From Fidelibacterota bacterium (lineage in GTDB: Bacteria > Fidelibacterota > Marinisomatia > SCGC-AAA003-L08 > JACNLC01): DNA of 33,700 nucleotides. Within the stretch, counting starts at the first letter, position 1, and the number at the start of each line of letters is the position of its first letter. Positions 15,690 to 25,709 of the stretch are shown one piece after another. The stretch is taken from assembly GCA_024277615.1 (NCBI GenBank), contig JAJRUW010000003.1, positions 1 through 33,700 of the forward strand, in the 5' to 3' direction. Made by a program: the position numbers and the translations under genes. The notes below the pieces were generated by a model. It saw only the letters and a program-made list of their open reading frames with translations, did not search any database and had not been told where the DNA came from.

Positions 15690-16467
15690 AGCTGCCTCGA
15701 AACAATTTCTCCGCCTGATTGAAATCCTTGAAAAACTTCGCGGACCTGACGGTTGTGACTGGGACAGAGTTCAGACGGCTCGTTCGTTGATTCCTTATCT
15801 GCTTGAAGAAACCTATGAGGTCATTGAAGCGATCGAAGAAGCTGATACGGATCATCTCAAAGAAGAGCTTGGAGATTTGGCGCTGCATCTGATCTTTCAG
15901 GCTCAAATCGCCAGTGAACAAAACAAATTTGATATCGCCGACGCGCTCGAGCATATCAGCACGAAACTGATCCGGCGCCACCCCCAGGTATTCAATCCCG
16001 AAGATTCAAACTCGCCGGAGGAGAACGGTCGCCGCTGGGAAAGTATCAAGCAGGCAGAAAATAAGCGCGAAAACTTCCTGGACGGTGTGCCTAAAAATCT
16101 TCCTGCTTTGACGAGGGCCCGGCGGATCCAGGAAAAAGCCGCCAATATTGGTTTCGACTGGAAAGAAATCGAACCTGTCTGGGATAAAGTCCATGAAGAA
16201 CTTGCAGAGCTAAAAGAGGCTTGTGCAGAAAACGACCGGGATAAAATGGAGGACGAATTGGGTGATGTCCTGTTTTCTCTGGTCAATCTGGGGCGCTTTT
16301 TAGAGCTCAGCTCCGAAGAGGCCCTGAGGCGCACCATCAGCAAATTTGAAAGCCGGTTCCGAGGGATCGAGCGCCGACTGAGAGCACAGGGAAAGTCACT
16401 GAAAGATTCCACTCTGGAGGAGATGGACTTACTTTGGGAAGCGGAAAAGAAAACTGCTTCGGGCTAA
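15676..16467 (+). CDS. mazG: Nucleoside triphosphate pyrophosphohydrolase MazG
   Basis: A 263-residue protein with two MazG all-alpha domains. The first has CDWDRVQTARSLIPYLLEETYEVIEAI and EELGDLALHL; the second has HEELAELKEA and DELGDVLFSLVNL, the catalytic metal-binding ExxE...ExxD arrangement. It hydrolyses (d)NTPs to NMP and PPi for nucleotide-pool cleaning. The ATG overlaps the CNNM gene by 14 bases in another frame, consistent with coupling. RRHPQVF replaces the more usual RHPHVF. Confidence 0.93.
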   Translation: MKNPEAASKQFLRLIEILEKLRGPDGCDWDRVQTARSLIPYLLEETYEVIEAIEEADTDHLKEELGDLALHLIFQAQIASEQNKFDIADALEHISTKLIRRHPQVFNPEDSNSPEENGRRWESIKQAENKRENFLDGVPKNLPALTRARRIQEKAANIGFDWKEIEPVWDKVHEELAELKEACAENDRDKMEDELGDVLFSLVNLGRFLELSSEEALRRTISKFESRFRGIERRLRAQGKSLKDSTLEEMDLLWEAEKKTASG

Positions 16468-16593
16468 GCGCTTTGCCGCATTGACCTCCCTTTTCATTTA
16501 AATTATATCCCGAGCACAACCTGTTCGAAATCAGTATAGGATATGGGCTTTTCCTGGCTGTGCCTTATATACGAGAACCCCTAAATTCGCGGC

Positions 16594-17991
16594 GTGAAAT
16601 TACTCTCCAGATACATATTACGTGAACACCTGATGCCCTTCATCTTTGCCCTGGTGATACTGCTTTTTGTACTGCTGGCAAATTTCCTGCTGAGATCTAT
16701 CGATAAATTCCTGGGCAAGGGTCTGGATATGGGTATTCTGATCGAATTTCTGTTTTTAAACCTGGCCTGGATATTAGCCCTGGCAGTTCCCATGGCCGTC
16801 CTGATCGCCACACTGATGGCCTTTGGCCGTCTGTCTGCTGATAATGAGGTTGTTGCAATGCGTGCTTCGGGCATTAGCTATCGGTCTCTGCTATTCCCAT
16901 CCATCGTGTTTGGTCTGGCGGTCACAGCCCTGATGATCCTCTTCAATAACTGGGTACTCCCGGATATGAACCATCGAGCACGGTTACTCTCCTCCGATAT
17001 CAGCCGCAAGCGACCGGACCTCGAATTTGAAGTGGGGTATTTTATTGATGCTCTCCCCAAGAACACGATTCTCATCGGTGGCAGGGATGGCAATATATTC
17101 AGGGATATTACAATCTTCAGCAAGGGTGAAAGAGTGGCACAACGCACCGTTATTGCTGATTCCGGAACGGTTGAAACCATTGATGACGGAGTAATACTCC
17201 ATCTCAGCGATGGTATTATCCACGAACTCGGGAGCAACAATGACGAATACAGGGAAATTCGTTTTAAAAAATATCAGGTCGTTATCCCCGTTGACAACAT
17301 GCTTCTGACCCGTCGTGAGAGCTCGATCCGGGGTGACCGGGAAATGACCTATGGCATGATGAAGAAGAAAATTATAAGTTACAGGGAAAAAATCGGGGAA
17401 GTCTGGGAGCGTATCGACACACGGCTGAATAACGAAGCGGATCTAAATATTCTGCACCAGCATCAACCGGAAACTGTACGCCTGCAGTTGGAAAACTTTA
17501 AGCTCACCATGACGGATTCGCTTAGCAATATGGAGGATGAAACGCTCCTTTTAAAATTCAAGCGCCGGTTTAAAAATTTGCAGCGCGGTATTAACAGCGA
17601 CTTCCGGCTGATAGATTCCTATCACAGATCCATTTACAAATATATGGTTGAATTGTATAAAAAATTTTCCATCCCGTTTGCGAGTATCGTTTTCATCCTC
17701 ATCGGTGCACCTTTGGGGATCATGACCCGCCGGGGCGGATTTGCCATGAGTATGGCCGTGAGTCTCGGATTTTTCATCATTTACTGGGCATTCCTGATTG
17801 CCGGCGAAGAACTGGCAGATCGAATGCTGCTGGTGCCCTTCCTGGCAATGTGGCTGCCCAATATCCTGTTGGGGATTGTGGGTCTCTATTTTTGTTATAT
17901 CACTTCGCGGGAACAGAAGCTGATCAATCTCGAGATTTTCAATATTTTTAAGCGGAATCGGAACAAAAATGGTGTTGTCTTACCTTCATAA
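16594..17991 (+). CDS. LptF/LptG family permease (LPS export)
   Basis: A 465-residue YjgP/YjgQ family protein, the transmembrane part of the LptB2FG transporter that extracts LPS from the inner membrane. N-terminal helices (about 12-36, 45-80 and 98-122) include LLSRYILREHLMPF, and the coupling-helix region reads NEVVAMRASGISY. A periplasmic jellyroll-like domain follows (about 125-340), then C-terminal helices with IPFASIVFILIGAPLGIMTRRGG. A charged insert around 250-335 is longer than I expect. The start is GTG 16594 with a weak ribosome binding site. Whether it is LptF or LptG is not decidable by eye, and the partner is not in this window. Confidence 0.9.
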   Translation: MKLLSRYILREHLMPFIFALVILLFVLLANFLLRSIDKFLGKGLDMGILIEFLFLNLAWILALAVPMAVLIATLMAFGRLSADNEVVAMRASGISYRSLLFPSIVFGLAVTALMILFNNWVLPDMNHRARLLSSDISRKRPDLEFEVGYFIDALPKNTILIGGRDGNIFRDITIFSKGERVAQRTVIADSGTVETIDDGVILHLSDGIIHELGSNNDEYREIRFKKYQVVIPVDNMLLTRRESSIRGDREMTYGMMKKKIISYREKIGEVWERIDTRLNNEADLNILHQHQPETVRLQLENFKLTMTDSLSNMEDETLLLKFKRRFKNLQRGINSDFRLIDSYHRSIYKYMVELYKKFSIPFASIVFILIGAPLGIMTRRGGFAMSMAVSLGFFIIYWAFLIAGEELADRMLLVPFLAMWLPNILLGIVGLYFCYITSREQKLINLEIFNIFKRNRNKNGVVLPS

Positions 17992-18484
17992 AATCCCTGA
18001 TATCGCTGCCAGTTGTTTTATTGCAGACAACTCCTGCGTCATTGGAGATGTCATTTTGGGAGAATGCTCCAGTCTCTGGTTCGGTGCCGTTGTCCGTGGA
18101 GATATGAATTATATCCGCATCGGTGCCGGAACCAATATCCAGGATAATGTCACCATACATGTGACCTCCGAAACTGCTCCCACGATCATCGGTGACCGTG
18201 TGGTCGTAGGTCACAATGCCATCATTCATGGTTGCACAATCGGCGACCAGTGCCTGATCGGAATGGGGGCCGTGATCATGGACAAGGCCGTTATCGGACC
18301 GGGTTCAATCATAGGGGCCGGGGCACTGATCCCTCCCGGGACGATCATTCCTGAAAGATCACTGTATCTGGGACAGCCGGGTAAATTCAAACGCAGGGTC
18401 ACGGATGCGGAATTTCATGAAATTAACGAGAGCGCAAAGCTGTATATGCGATACGCAGAGAATTACAAAAAAATGAGGATGTGA
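17969..18484 (+). CDS. Gamma-carbonic-anhydrase family hexapeptide-repeat protein
   Basis: A 171-residue left-handed beta-helix protein (YrdA/PaaY/CaiE type). Isoleucine-rich hexapeptide turns run from about residue 18 to 135, with a C-terminal helix. The three metal-ligand histidines of the gamma class are present: His64 (VTIHV), His82 (VVGHNA) and His87 (IIHGC). It may have carbonic anhydrase or another small metal-dependent activity; many homologs have none demonstrated. It overlaps the LptF/G gene by 23 bases and is one base upstream of the next gene, so it is operonic. Confidence 0.9.
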   Translation: MVLSYLHKIPDIAASCFIADNSCVIGDVILGECSSLWFGAVVRGDMNYIRIGAGTNIQDNVTIHVTSETAPTIIGDRVVVGHNAIIHGCTIGDQCLIGMGAVIMDKAVIGPGSIIGAGALIPPGTIIPERSLYLGQPGKFKRRVTDAEFHEINESAKLYMRYAENYKKMRM

Positions 18485-18485
18485 A

Positions 18486-19781
18486 ATGAAGTCGGCCTAT
18501 GAACTGATCCAGGACAAACAGACTGGCAAAGAAAATACACCTGAAGAATTAAAAATCCTGGTGAATGGCTTTACGGCGGGAGATATACCGGCTTACCAGA
18601 TGTCAGCCTGGCTCATGGCCGTTTATTTTCAAGGCATGACCCCCGGTGAAACGCTGGCTTATACCAGGGTTATGCTGGAATCCGGCAGACGAATGGATTT
18701 TTCCTATTTGGATGGTTTTGCCGTGGACAAACACAGTACCGGCGGTGTAGGAGATAAGGTCTCTCTGATTCTGGGACCGTTGCTGGCGGCCTGCGGATGT
18801 TATGTCCCCATGATCTCCGGCAGAGGACTGGGGCATACGGGCGGTACGCTGGACAAGCTGGATTCCATACCCGGTTACCGGACCGGTATTGAACTGGATG
18901 AATTTAAAAAAATCGTTGAAACGGTAGGTATCTCGATGATCGGTCAGACGGATGATATCTGTCCTGCAGACCGGGCTGTCTATGCCCTGCGGGATGTCAC
19001 CTCCACGGTGGCTTCACTCCCTCTCATCAGCGGAAGCATCATGAGTAAAAAAATTGCCGAGGGAATTTCAGGACTTGTACTGGACATCAAATGCGGGAAC
19101 GGAGCTTTTATGCGCACTGAGGAGGAGGCCGAACTGTTGGCAAGGCTGCTGCTTAAAGTTGGGCAGGATTATGGCCTGAAAGTCTCTTTTTCCGTCACGG
19201 ACATGAATCAGCCGCTGGGCAATGCAGCCGGGATCTGGTGTGAGGTTCGGGAAAGTATCGATATTCTTAAAAATCAGGCTCCGGCAGATATTCTGGAAGT
19301 CATATTGACTCTTGGGGAACAAGCCTTAGTACTGGCCGGACAGGAAGGTAACCTGCGTAAAAAGCTCAGCCGGGCCCTCCAGGATGGTTCCGCCTACGAG
19401 AAATTCCAGCAGATGGTATCTGCCCAGGGAGGAGCAGCGGCGTCTTTAGAAAACCCTGCCACGAATACACCCCAATATGAAACTGTTATCACGGCTCCGG
19501 TTGAGGGTTACTTTTATCAGATCGATACGCTGCAGGCGGGACTTGCAGTTATCGCATTGGGAGGAGGCAGAAAGATTCAAAGTGATACGCCGGACCCGAC
19601 AGCCGGGTTTATCCTGCTGCATAAAATTGGAGATACGCTAAAAGCAGGGGAACCGCTGGTGAAATTGTTTTGCTCTAACAGCCGTAAACTCGAAGAGGGT
19701 AAACTGATCCTTTCACGAGCTGTCACCATAGATACGAAACCTCCCGATGCCCGTAAATTAATTTACGGCACTTATCCTTAA
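18486..19781 (+). CDS. Pyrimidine-nucleoside (thymidine) phosphorylase
   Basis: A 431-residue nucleoside phosphorylase family 2 enzyme, cleaving thymidine, deoxyuridine or uridine with phosphate. The phosphate-binding segment KHSTGGVGDKVSL and the family signature SGRGLGHTGGTLDKLDSIPG are intact. The C-terminal domain has the usual APVEGYF and GGGR. The length fits Pdp and DeoA, which cannot be separated confidently by eye. It starts one base after the preceding stop and closes the plus-strand cluster, converging on PBP1A. Confidence 0.9.
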   Translation: MKSAYELIQDKQTGKENTPEELKILVNGFTAGDIPAYQMSAWLMAVYFQGMTPGETLAYTRVMLESGRRMDFSYLDGFAVDKHSTGGVGDKVSLILGPLLAACGCYVPMISGRGLGHTGGTLDKLDSIPGYRTGIELDEFKKIVETVGISMIGQTDDICPADRAVYALRDVTSTVASLPLISGSIMSKKIAEGISGLVLDIKCGNGAFMRTEEEAELLARLLLKVGQDYGLKVSFSVTDMNQPLGNAAGIWCEVRESIDILKNQAPADILEVILTLGEQALVLAGQEGNLRKKLSRALQDGSAYEKFQQMVSAQGGAAASLENPATNTPQYETVITAPVEGYFYQIDTLQAGLAVIALGGGRKIQSDTPDPTAGFILLHKIGDTLKAGEPLVKLFCSNSRKLEEGKLILSRAVTIDTKPPDARKLIYGTYP

Positions 19782-19837
19782 CTGCCCATTCTGTAAGCAT
19801 CCCGTTTTGAACGGACCGTTGCCACTGCGGGGATAAT

Positions 19838-22066
19838 TTAATCTTTAAACCGGCTAAAGGGATTGGAGTGGACCGGACAGATTTTTGTCGGTTGGGCATC
19901 GGTGAGATAGATTTCCCTGATCCGTGAATCTCTCGGACACCATTGAGATACTTTTTCATAAGAATCTTTACAAATCTCAACTTCGACGATACCATCAGGT
20001 CTCTGCCAGTCCGCCGGCGGATATTCTTTGTTCTCATAGATCCCTTTCATAGCACGAGCCCAAATGGGCAGAGCCGCCTGAGAACCGTATTGTTTTTTCC
20101 CCAAAGAAATAGCCGGGTCATCCATGCCCACCCAGACACCCATGGCAATTTGCGGTGTGAAACCCACAAACCAGGCATCGGCTTTACTGTTAGTTGTACC
20201 GGTTTTCCCGGCTGCGGGTCGCTTGAACTTATATTTCCAGCGTATGGACTGTCCCGTTCCGGCATCCACAACAGAACGCATCATGTCCCGCAACAAATAG
20301 ATTACGGCCTCATCCCGGACCTCCCGCGATTCCGGGCTGAATTCCCGAATGACTCGACCGTAACGATCTTCAATACGCGTAATACCGATTGGTGAATTGT
20401 AAATACCATTGTTATCAATGGCGGCATAGGCCGCCGTTATTTCAAGGGGGATTACGCCAGAAGATCCGAGAGCGATGGCTTCTACAGCATCAAGTTTAGT
20501 GGAGATACCGAAATCTCTGGCTGTTTCTTTCACCTGCTGCGGTGTTACCAGTTCCTGAACTATCCGAACGGATATCAGATTAAGTGAGCGTCTAAGTCCA
20601 TCCCGCAAAGTGGTGAGTCCGCCGGTGGATCCATCGTGATTAGAGGGATTCCATTTGTCTTTACAGGCAGCATCCAGGCACACCTGAATGGGCTGGTTCA
20701 TCAACTGGGTTGTGGGTTTATAGTGATTCTGCAAAGCCGTCAGATAAATAAAGGGTTTAAAAACCGAACCGGGCTGGCGTACAGCCTGTACGGAGCGGTT
20801 GAAATGATCAGCATAGATATCTTCATTTCTCCCGCCGATCATTGCCAGAATATGGCCATTGGCCGGGTTCAACACAACGGCGGCACCCTGAACCAGAAAC
20901 TGGTTGCGCAGTTCCACGGGAATAATCAGCGTGTCCGATCTAAGGATCTTTCTTACAGAATCAGCAGTGATCTGTAAACCGGATTGAGCCAGCGCGAATT
21001 TCAGCTTTTCGGAGTCCTTCAAATATTCTTTGTTCAGGACCTCCTGATCATGGTCGATTCCCTTTTGAAAGGCTACTTCCAGGATCTGCTGCAGCCCCAT
21101 ATCCAGGGTTGTGTGAATAATAAGCCCGTCTTTATAAAGGTTGATCCCCAGCTGCTCATCGATTTTTTCCAGTTCTCTGCGGATGTATTCTGCAAAATAA
21201 GAAGCCGTACCGGGTTTTTCGGTCAGCTCTTTCCGCGAAAGAGGTTTTGCAAGAGCTTCGGCATATTTCTGATCAGTAATATACCCCCGATCATGCGTCA
21301 CCGAGAGTACAAGGTTGCGTCGCAGGAGAGCCCTGTCAGGATGATTCAGGGGAGAATACTTCGCCGGTGCCGGCAGCAGTCCGATGAGGGTGGCGCATTC
21401 GCCGAGGCTGAGCTCACCGATATCCTTCCCGAAATAATCCGCCGCGGCCGACTGCACACCATAGGCGCCATGACCAAAATAGACCGAATTCAGATACAGC
21501 TCCATGATCTCCGCCTTGGTAAAGGTCTTCTCAATCTGGATGGCCGTAAGCAGTTCCTTTATTTTTCGGAGAATTGTTTTTTTAAAACCTATGGAATTGT
21601 ACATATTCCTGGCGAGCTGCTGGGTGATGGTGCTGGCCCCCTGTCGTGTTGAAAGCGTGGCCACGTCGATCAGTATTGCCCGGACAATACCCTTTATACT
21701 CACTCCCGAATGATCGTAAAAATCCCGATCTTCCATGGAAATCAATGTGTTGATCAAATCTTTGGGAACAGCACCGATACGTACAATATCGCGCTTATAA
21801 ATGTACAGCTCTTTGATCAATTTGCCGTCGGCCGACATGATCTTGGAAACAGAGTCCGGATTGAACTGCTGTAATTCGGCCAGCGAGGGCAGATCTGCTG
21901 CAATGATGATCAGGTAAATAACGACGCTGACAAAGAGGGCTGCAAGGATCATAAAAGCATTTAAAAATGCCTTTGACCAGGTAAGTGGTTTCCGCCGCCG
22001 CTTTGTTTTGGGCCGGGAAACCCGTCTGTTTTTATTTTTCAAATTCTTTGACTGAGAAGTACTCAT
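19838..22066 (-). CDS. Penicillin-binding protein 1A (bifunctional class A)
   Basis: A 742-residue peptidoglycan glycosyltransferase/transpeptidase. A basic cytoplasmic tail (1-30) is followed by a membrane anchor (about 33-56). The glycosyltransferase domain has SMEDRDFYDHSG with catalytic Glu112, GASTITQQLARN and KIKELLTAIQIEK. The transpeptidase domain has SVFK (Ser434-Lys437), SLN (494-496) and KTGT (621-624). It ends in a short tail with Cys-Pro, in keeping with periplasmic location. A stand-alone gene on the minus strand, separated by 186 bases from the CBS-protein gene. Confidence 0.94.
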   Translation of the reverse strand: MSTSQSKNLKNKNRRVSRPKTKRRRKPLTWSKAFLNAFMILAALFVSVVIYLIIIAADLPSLAELQQFNPDSVSKIMSADGKLIKELYIYKRDIVRIGAVPKDLINTLISMEDRDFYDHSGVSIKGIVRAILIDVATLSTRQGASTITQQLARNMYNSIGFKKTILRKIKELLTAIQIEKTFTKAEIMELYLNSVYFGHGAYGVQSAAADYFGKDIGELSLGECATLIGLLPAPAKYSPLNHPDRALLRRNLVLSVTHDRGYITDQKYAEALAKPLSRKELTEKPGTASYFAEYIRRELEKIDEQLGINLYKDGLIIHTTLDMGLQQILEVAFQKGIDHDQEVLNKEYLKDSEKLKFALAQSGLQITADSVRKILRSDTLIIPVELRNQFLVQGAAVVLNPANGHILAMIGGRNEDIYADHFNRSVQAVRQPGSVFKPFIYLTALQNHYKPTTQLMNQPIQVCLDAACKDKWNPSNHDGSTGGLTTLRDGLRRSLNLISVRIVQELVTPQQVKETARDFGISTKLDAVEAIALGSSGVIPLEITAAYAAIDNNGIYNSPIGITRIEDRYGRVIREFSPESREVRDEAVIYLLRDMMRSVVDAGTGQSIRWKYKFKRPAAGKTGTTNSKADAWFVGFTPQIAMGVWVGMDDPAISLGKKQYGSQAALPIWARAMKGIYENKEYPPADWQRPDGIVEVEICKDSYEKVSQWCPRDSRIREIYLTDAQPTKICPVHSNPFSRFKD

Positions 22067-22252
22067 TCACCCCGATGGTTTCACAGGACCTGACTCTTTA
22101 AATATGCACAGCAGGACGGCAATTAATCCTGAATTATTGCATTAAATTGTCAAATCCCGGATCATGGAGGGGATCGATACGGGGAGTAAACTGCCGAAGT
22201 TGTGCAGTGTATAAAAGAGTGATGTGATGAACCTGCAATCCGGACATGCAGA

Positions 22253-22810
22253 TCAGGCATCCTCCCGCCTTTTTGAAGTCCGCTGCGGCCGTGGCGGAAG
22301 ATTCATGATCTCCTCATGAAAATACTCGGCGATATAGTTCACAATGGTCTTCATGCAAACCAGCCCGATGGGCTTTTTTTGTTCGTCCAGAATGGGGACA
22401 TGACGATATCCACCGTCGGTCATCCGGTTCAGCGCAAAGGCAATGGGGTCTGTACTCCGCAGCCACTGGGGGTTTTTAGTCATATAATCCTTCACGACCT
22501 CCTTATCGAGATCTACCGGCCTCCCTACAATTTTCATCAGGATGTCCCGCTCGGTGAAAATACCTTTTAAGCGCTCATTTTCAATGATGATGATACAACC
22601 CTGATGATGATTTTTTATCGAATTCACCACCGTACGTAATTTGTCTCCGGGGCCGGCAGTGATGAAGTCTCTGTACGGAAGCAAATTGATCTCATCTTCC
22701 AGCCGAATTGCTTTGACAAATTTCCTGACGTGCGAATCGCTGAAATCCGTTATCTGATGCAGTTCATCCTCTAAAGGGTCGTACATGAAGTTTTTCTTTT
22801 CTTCGGTCAT
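22253..22810 (-). CDS. CBS-domain protein in the kor operon
   Basis: A 185-residue soluble protein consisting mostly of a CBS pair: first CBS at about 50-110 (PGDKLRTVVNSI...GIFTERDIL), second at about 115-175 (DYMTKNPQWL...YRHVPILDEQKKPIGLV). The N-terminal 45 residues are acidic with no known domain. CBS pairs usually bind adenine nucleotides. It lies 20 bases after korB on the same strand, so it may sense energy charge and tune the 2-oxoacid:ferredoxin oxidoreductase. That role is inference from position. Confidence 0.85.
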   Translation of the reverse strand: MTEEKKNFMYDPLEDELHQITDFSDSHVRKFVKAIRLEDEINLLPYRDFITAGPGDKLRTVVNSIKNHHQGCIIIIENERLKGIFTERDILMKIVGRPVDLDKEVVKDYMTKNPQWLRSTDPIAFALNRMTDGGYRHVPILDEQKKPIGLVCMKTIVNYIAEYFHEEIMNLPPRPQRTSKRREDA

Positions 22811-22830
22811 AAATTACCTCTATCCTTTAA

Positions 22831-23850
22831 TCAAACAGTCCAGGTGTAGCCTTCATGGAATAGAGCTTTAATGCTTCCCTCACCTTTTTGCTCCCTGGCA
22901 TAATCTATCTGCTTTATCATCATGTGGTCGTAAGTTTCAACATCCTGATGATAAAATACTCCTATGGGTGTGGGGAATTCCTTAAGATACGTCAATTCGC
23001 TCAGCAGCAAAGCCTGGATTTTATTCGTTTCATCATGGATCAGGACATGATCATGTGAGGTTTTCCCGTCCAGCCGGATCACTTCAAGGTGTGAACCGTT
23101 GAGTCTGAGGCCTTTATCCTCGTTTTTCCCGAAGATCATGGGTTTACCGTGTTCCAGTACCAGAACGTTTTCCGCCTTTACTTCTTTTTCAGTCAAGTGA
23201 GAAAAGACACCATTATTGAAGATCAGACAATTCTGATAGATTTCGACAAAGGCCGTCCCAGTATGGGTATGGGCATGTTTCAGCAGCCCCTGCAGGTGTT
23301 TTTGCTCGCGGTCGATGCCCCGGGCGATGAATGTCCCGGCGGCACCCAAAGCCAGCTGCGGCGGATTAAAGGGATAATCGATGGAGCCGAAAGGCGAGGA
23401 TTTGGTCACCTTACCCAGTTCGGAAGTCGGCGAATACTGTCCTTTGGTAAGGCCGTAAATCTCATTGTTAAAGAGCAGAATATTAATGTCAAGATTCCTT
23501 CGAAGCAGATGGATCATGTGATTCCCACCGATTGCCAGGCCATCACCATCCCCGGTAACCACCCAGACGGAAAGGTCCGGATTGGTGAGTTTTATCCCGG
23601 AAGCAAGGGCCGTTGCCCGGCCGTGAATCCCGTGGAACCCGTAGGTGTTTATATAATACGGGAATCTGCTGGAACAGCCAATTCCCGAGATAATAACGAT
23701 GTTTTCTCTGGGAACTCCCAGCTCCGGCATGATCTTCTGAACCTGTGAAAGAATCGCATAATCCCCGCAACCGGGGCACCAGCGGACTTCCTGGTTTGAA
23801 ATGAAGTCCCTTTTACTTAAGGGAGCGGGTTTTGTTTTAACCTCGTGCAT
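22831..23850 (-). CDS. korB: 2-oxoacid:ferredoxin oxidoreductase, beta subunit
   Basis: A 339-residue TPP-binding subunit. It carries WCPGCGDYA, GIGCSSR and YQNCLIF, giving the four Cys expected for the [4Fe-4S] cluster, and the TPP/Mg motif GDGDGLAIGGNH with NNEIYGLTKGQ. With KorA it oxidatively decarboxylates a 2-oxoacid, probably 2-oxoglutarate, to acyl-CoA and reduces ferredoxin; it can run in reverse in reductive TCA cycles. ATG 23850 forms a TGATG junction with the korA stop; the GTG one codon earlier is the alternative start. Confidence 0.92.
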   Translation of the reverse strand: MHEVKTKPAPLSKRDFISNQEVRWCPGCGDYAILSQVQKIMPELGVPRENIVIISGIGCSSRFPYYINTYGFHGIHGRATALASGIKLTNPDLSVWVVTGDGDGLAIGGNHMIHLLRRNLDINILLFNNEIYGLTKGQYSPTSELGKVTKSSPFGSIDYPFNPPQLALGAAGTFIARGIDREQKHLQGLLKHAHTHTGTAFVEIYQNCLIFNNGVFSHLTEKEVKAENVLVLEHGKPMIFGKNEDKGLRLNGSHLEVIRLDGKTSHDHVLIHDETNKIQALLLSELTYLKEFPTPIGVFYHQDVETYDHMMIKQIDYAREQKGEGSIKALFHEGYTWTV

Positions 23851-25709
23851 CACGCCTGTCCTTTCAGCATTTCAATCATTTTATTGTAAATATCACTTTG
23901 TGTAAAGGGAACCCCCATCACTTTATGCAGCCCTTCGGTTCTCACGACGAATTTTCCCTGAATCAAAGTTTGTAACTGCCCCATGTTCAGCTCCGGGATC
24001 AGGATTTTTTTGAAGCTGTTCAGTATTTTTTCTAGATCATTTGGAAAAGGGTTAAGATGTGTCAGTTGTACATGAGCAACCGAGAGATCCTTTGCCAGAG
24101 CATTTTCAACGGCCGTCCGAATAGCCCCAAAAGTACTGCCCCACCCAAGCACCAGAAGTTCTCCACTGGTATGACCGAAAGGAACAACAGGTGGCAGTGA
24201 TTCTGCAATGATATCCAGTTTACGCTGGCGTAATTCGGTCATGAGCTGATGGTTTTCCGGAGTATAATTTACATTTCCCGTGCCTTCGGATTTCTCCAGT
24301 CCTCCCACACGGTATTCCATATTGGGCGTCCCCGGTACAACCCAGGGTCTTGCCAGTGTCTTCTCATCATGGCGGTAGGGTAAAAAGTCTTCAGAGTTCG
24401 TTTTTTTATGAGTTGTGATATCCGGTAATTTATCATAATCCGGGATTCGCCAGGGTTCGGAGCCGTTACCGAGATATCCGTCGGAGAGCAAAATTACGGG
24501 AAGCATGTGTTCAAGGGCAATACGGCAGGCTTCGTAGGCCGCATCAAAGCAGTGAGCAGGCGTTTGAGCTGCAACTACAGGAATCGGCGCCTCTCCGTTC
24601 CGGCCCAGGACGGCCTGGAACAGGTCTGACTGTTCCGTTTTGGTAGGCAGCCCCGTTGAAGGTCCGCCCCGCTGCACATTGATGATCACCATGGGCAGTT
24701 CGACGGATACCGCCAAGCCGAGAGCTTCGGTTTTCAGCGCCATGCCCGGACCGCTGGTGGCCGTAATTGCCAAATCACCTGCATAGGCCGCTCCGATAGT
24801 ACTCATAACTCCGGCAATTTCGTCCTCTGCCTGAAACGTTTTGACCCCAAAATTCTTGAATCCCGACAGATAATGCAGAATATCACTCGCCGGCGTAATG
24901 GGATAGCCCCCGTAAAACAGCTCTAAACCGGCTTTTTTAGCTGCAGCGACCAAACCGAAACTGACGGCCTGATTTCCCATGATGTTCCGATAAGTACCCT
25001 TTTTAAATTTTGCTTTCGGAATTCGATAGTTTGTCCGGATGACCTTTATGGTGTGAGCATAATTGTATCCGGCCTTCAGGGAACGCCGGTTGGCCTCGGC
25101 CAAATCCGGGTATTTCCCAAATTTATTCGTAATAAAATCGATGGTGGAATCCAGATTCCGGTCGTACATGTAGTAGAGAAATCCCAGGGCAAACATATTG
25201 GCGCTGCGGTTGATCACTTTGGGGGAAAGGTTCAGATCTTTTACCGAATTTGCCACAAGTTCAGACATGTTGACTTCGGCTACCCGATAATCCTTGAGTG
25301 TTTTGTCCTCAAGGGGATTGCTCTCCCAGCCTGCCAGTTTGTAGTTCCGGGGAGTATAGTTAACCGAGTTGAGCAGCAGCAGACCGTTAATCTTTAGATC
25401 TTTCAGATGTACTTTCAGCGCAGCCGGGTTCATGGCTACCAGGACATCCAGGGTATCTCCGGGAGTGTAAATATTCTGACTGCCGAACTGGATCTGGAAT
25501 GAACTCACACCTGCCAGAGAACCGGCAGGGGCACGAATTTCCGAGGGGTAGTCAGGAAATGTTGAGAGATCGTTCCCAACGATTGCCGTGTTGTTGGTGA
25601 ACTGGCTACCTGTCAGCTGCATGCCGTCCCCGGAATCACCCGCAAAACGGATCGTGACAACTTCGACTTCTTCGGTAGTTTTACTTATGTTATGTTGATC
25701 TTCAGCCAT
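23850..25709 (-). CDS. korA: 2-oxoacid:ferredoxin oxidoreductase, fused gamma-alpha subunit
   Basis: A 619-residue fusion. The N-terminal gamma domain (about 15-190) starts with VTIRFAGDSGDGMQLTGSQF. The alpha pyrimidine-binding domain (about 225-430) has YPITPASDILHYL, FQAEDEIAGV, TSGPGMALKTEALGLA and QRGGPSTGLPT. A C-terminal domain II follows. There are no extra ferredoxin domains, as expected for the KorAB two-subunit type. ATG 25709 is preferred; a TTG five codons upstream lies too close to GGAAAGG. It is the first gene of the korA-korB-CBS operon and is divergent from selD. 2-oxoglutarate is the likeliest substrate, but other 2-oxoacids are possible. Confidence 0.92.
   Translation of the reverse strand: MAEDQHNISKTTEEVEVVTIRFAGDSGDGMQLTGSQFTNNTAIVGNDLSTFPDYPSEIRAPAGSLAGVSSFQIQFGSQNIYTPGDTLDVLVAMNPAALKVHLKDLKINGLLLLNSVNYTPRNYKLAGWESNPLEDKTLKDYRVAEVNMSELVANSVKDLNLSPKVINRSANMFALGFLYYMYDRNLDSTIDFITNKFGKYPDLAEANRRSLKAGYNYAHTIKVIRTNYRIPKAKFKKGTYRNIMGNQAVSFGLVAAAKKAGLELFYGGYPITPASDILHYLSGFKNFGVKTFQAEDEIAGVMSTIGAAYAGDLAITATSGPGMALKTEALGLAVSVELPMVIINVQRGGPSTGLPTKTEQSDLFQAVLGRNGEAPIPVVAAQTPAHCFDAAYEACRIALEHMLPVILLSDGYLGNGSEPWRIPDYDKLPDITTHKKTNSEDFLPYRHDEKTLARPWVVPGTPNMEYRVGGLEKSEGTGNVNYTPENHQLMTELRQRKLDIIAESLPPVVPFGHTSGELLVLGWGSTFGAIRTAVENALAKDLSVAHVQLTHLNPFPNDLEKILNSFKKILIPELNMGQLQTLIQGKFVVRTEGLHKVMGVPFTQSDIYNKMIEMLKGQA

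Noticed and set aside
20984-21652. 222-codon open frame on the plus strand
   Set aside because: Antisense shadow of the PBP1A glycosyltransferase domain.
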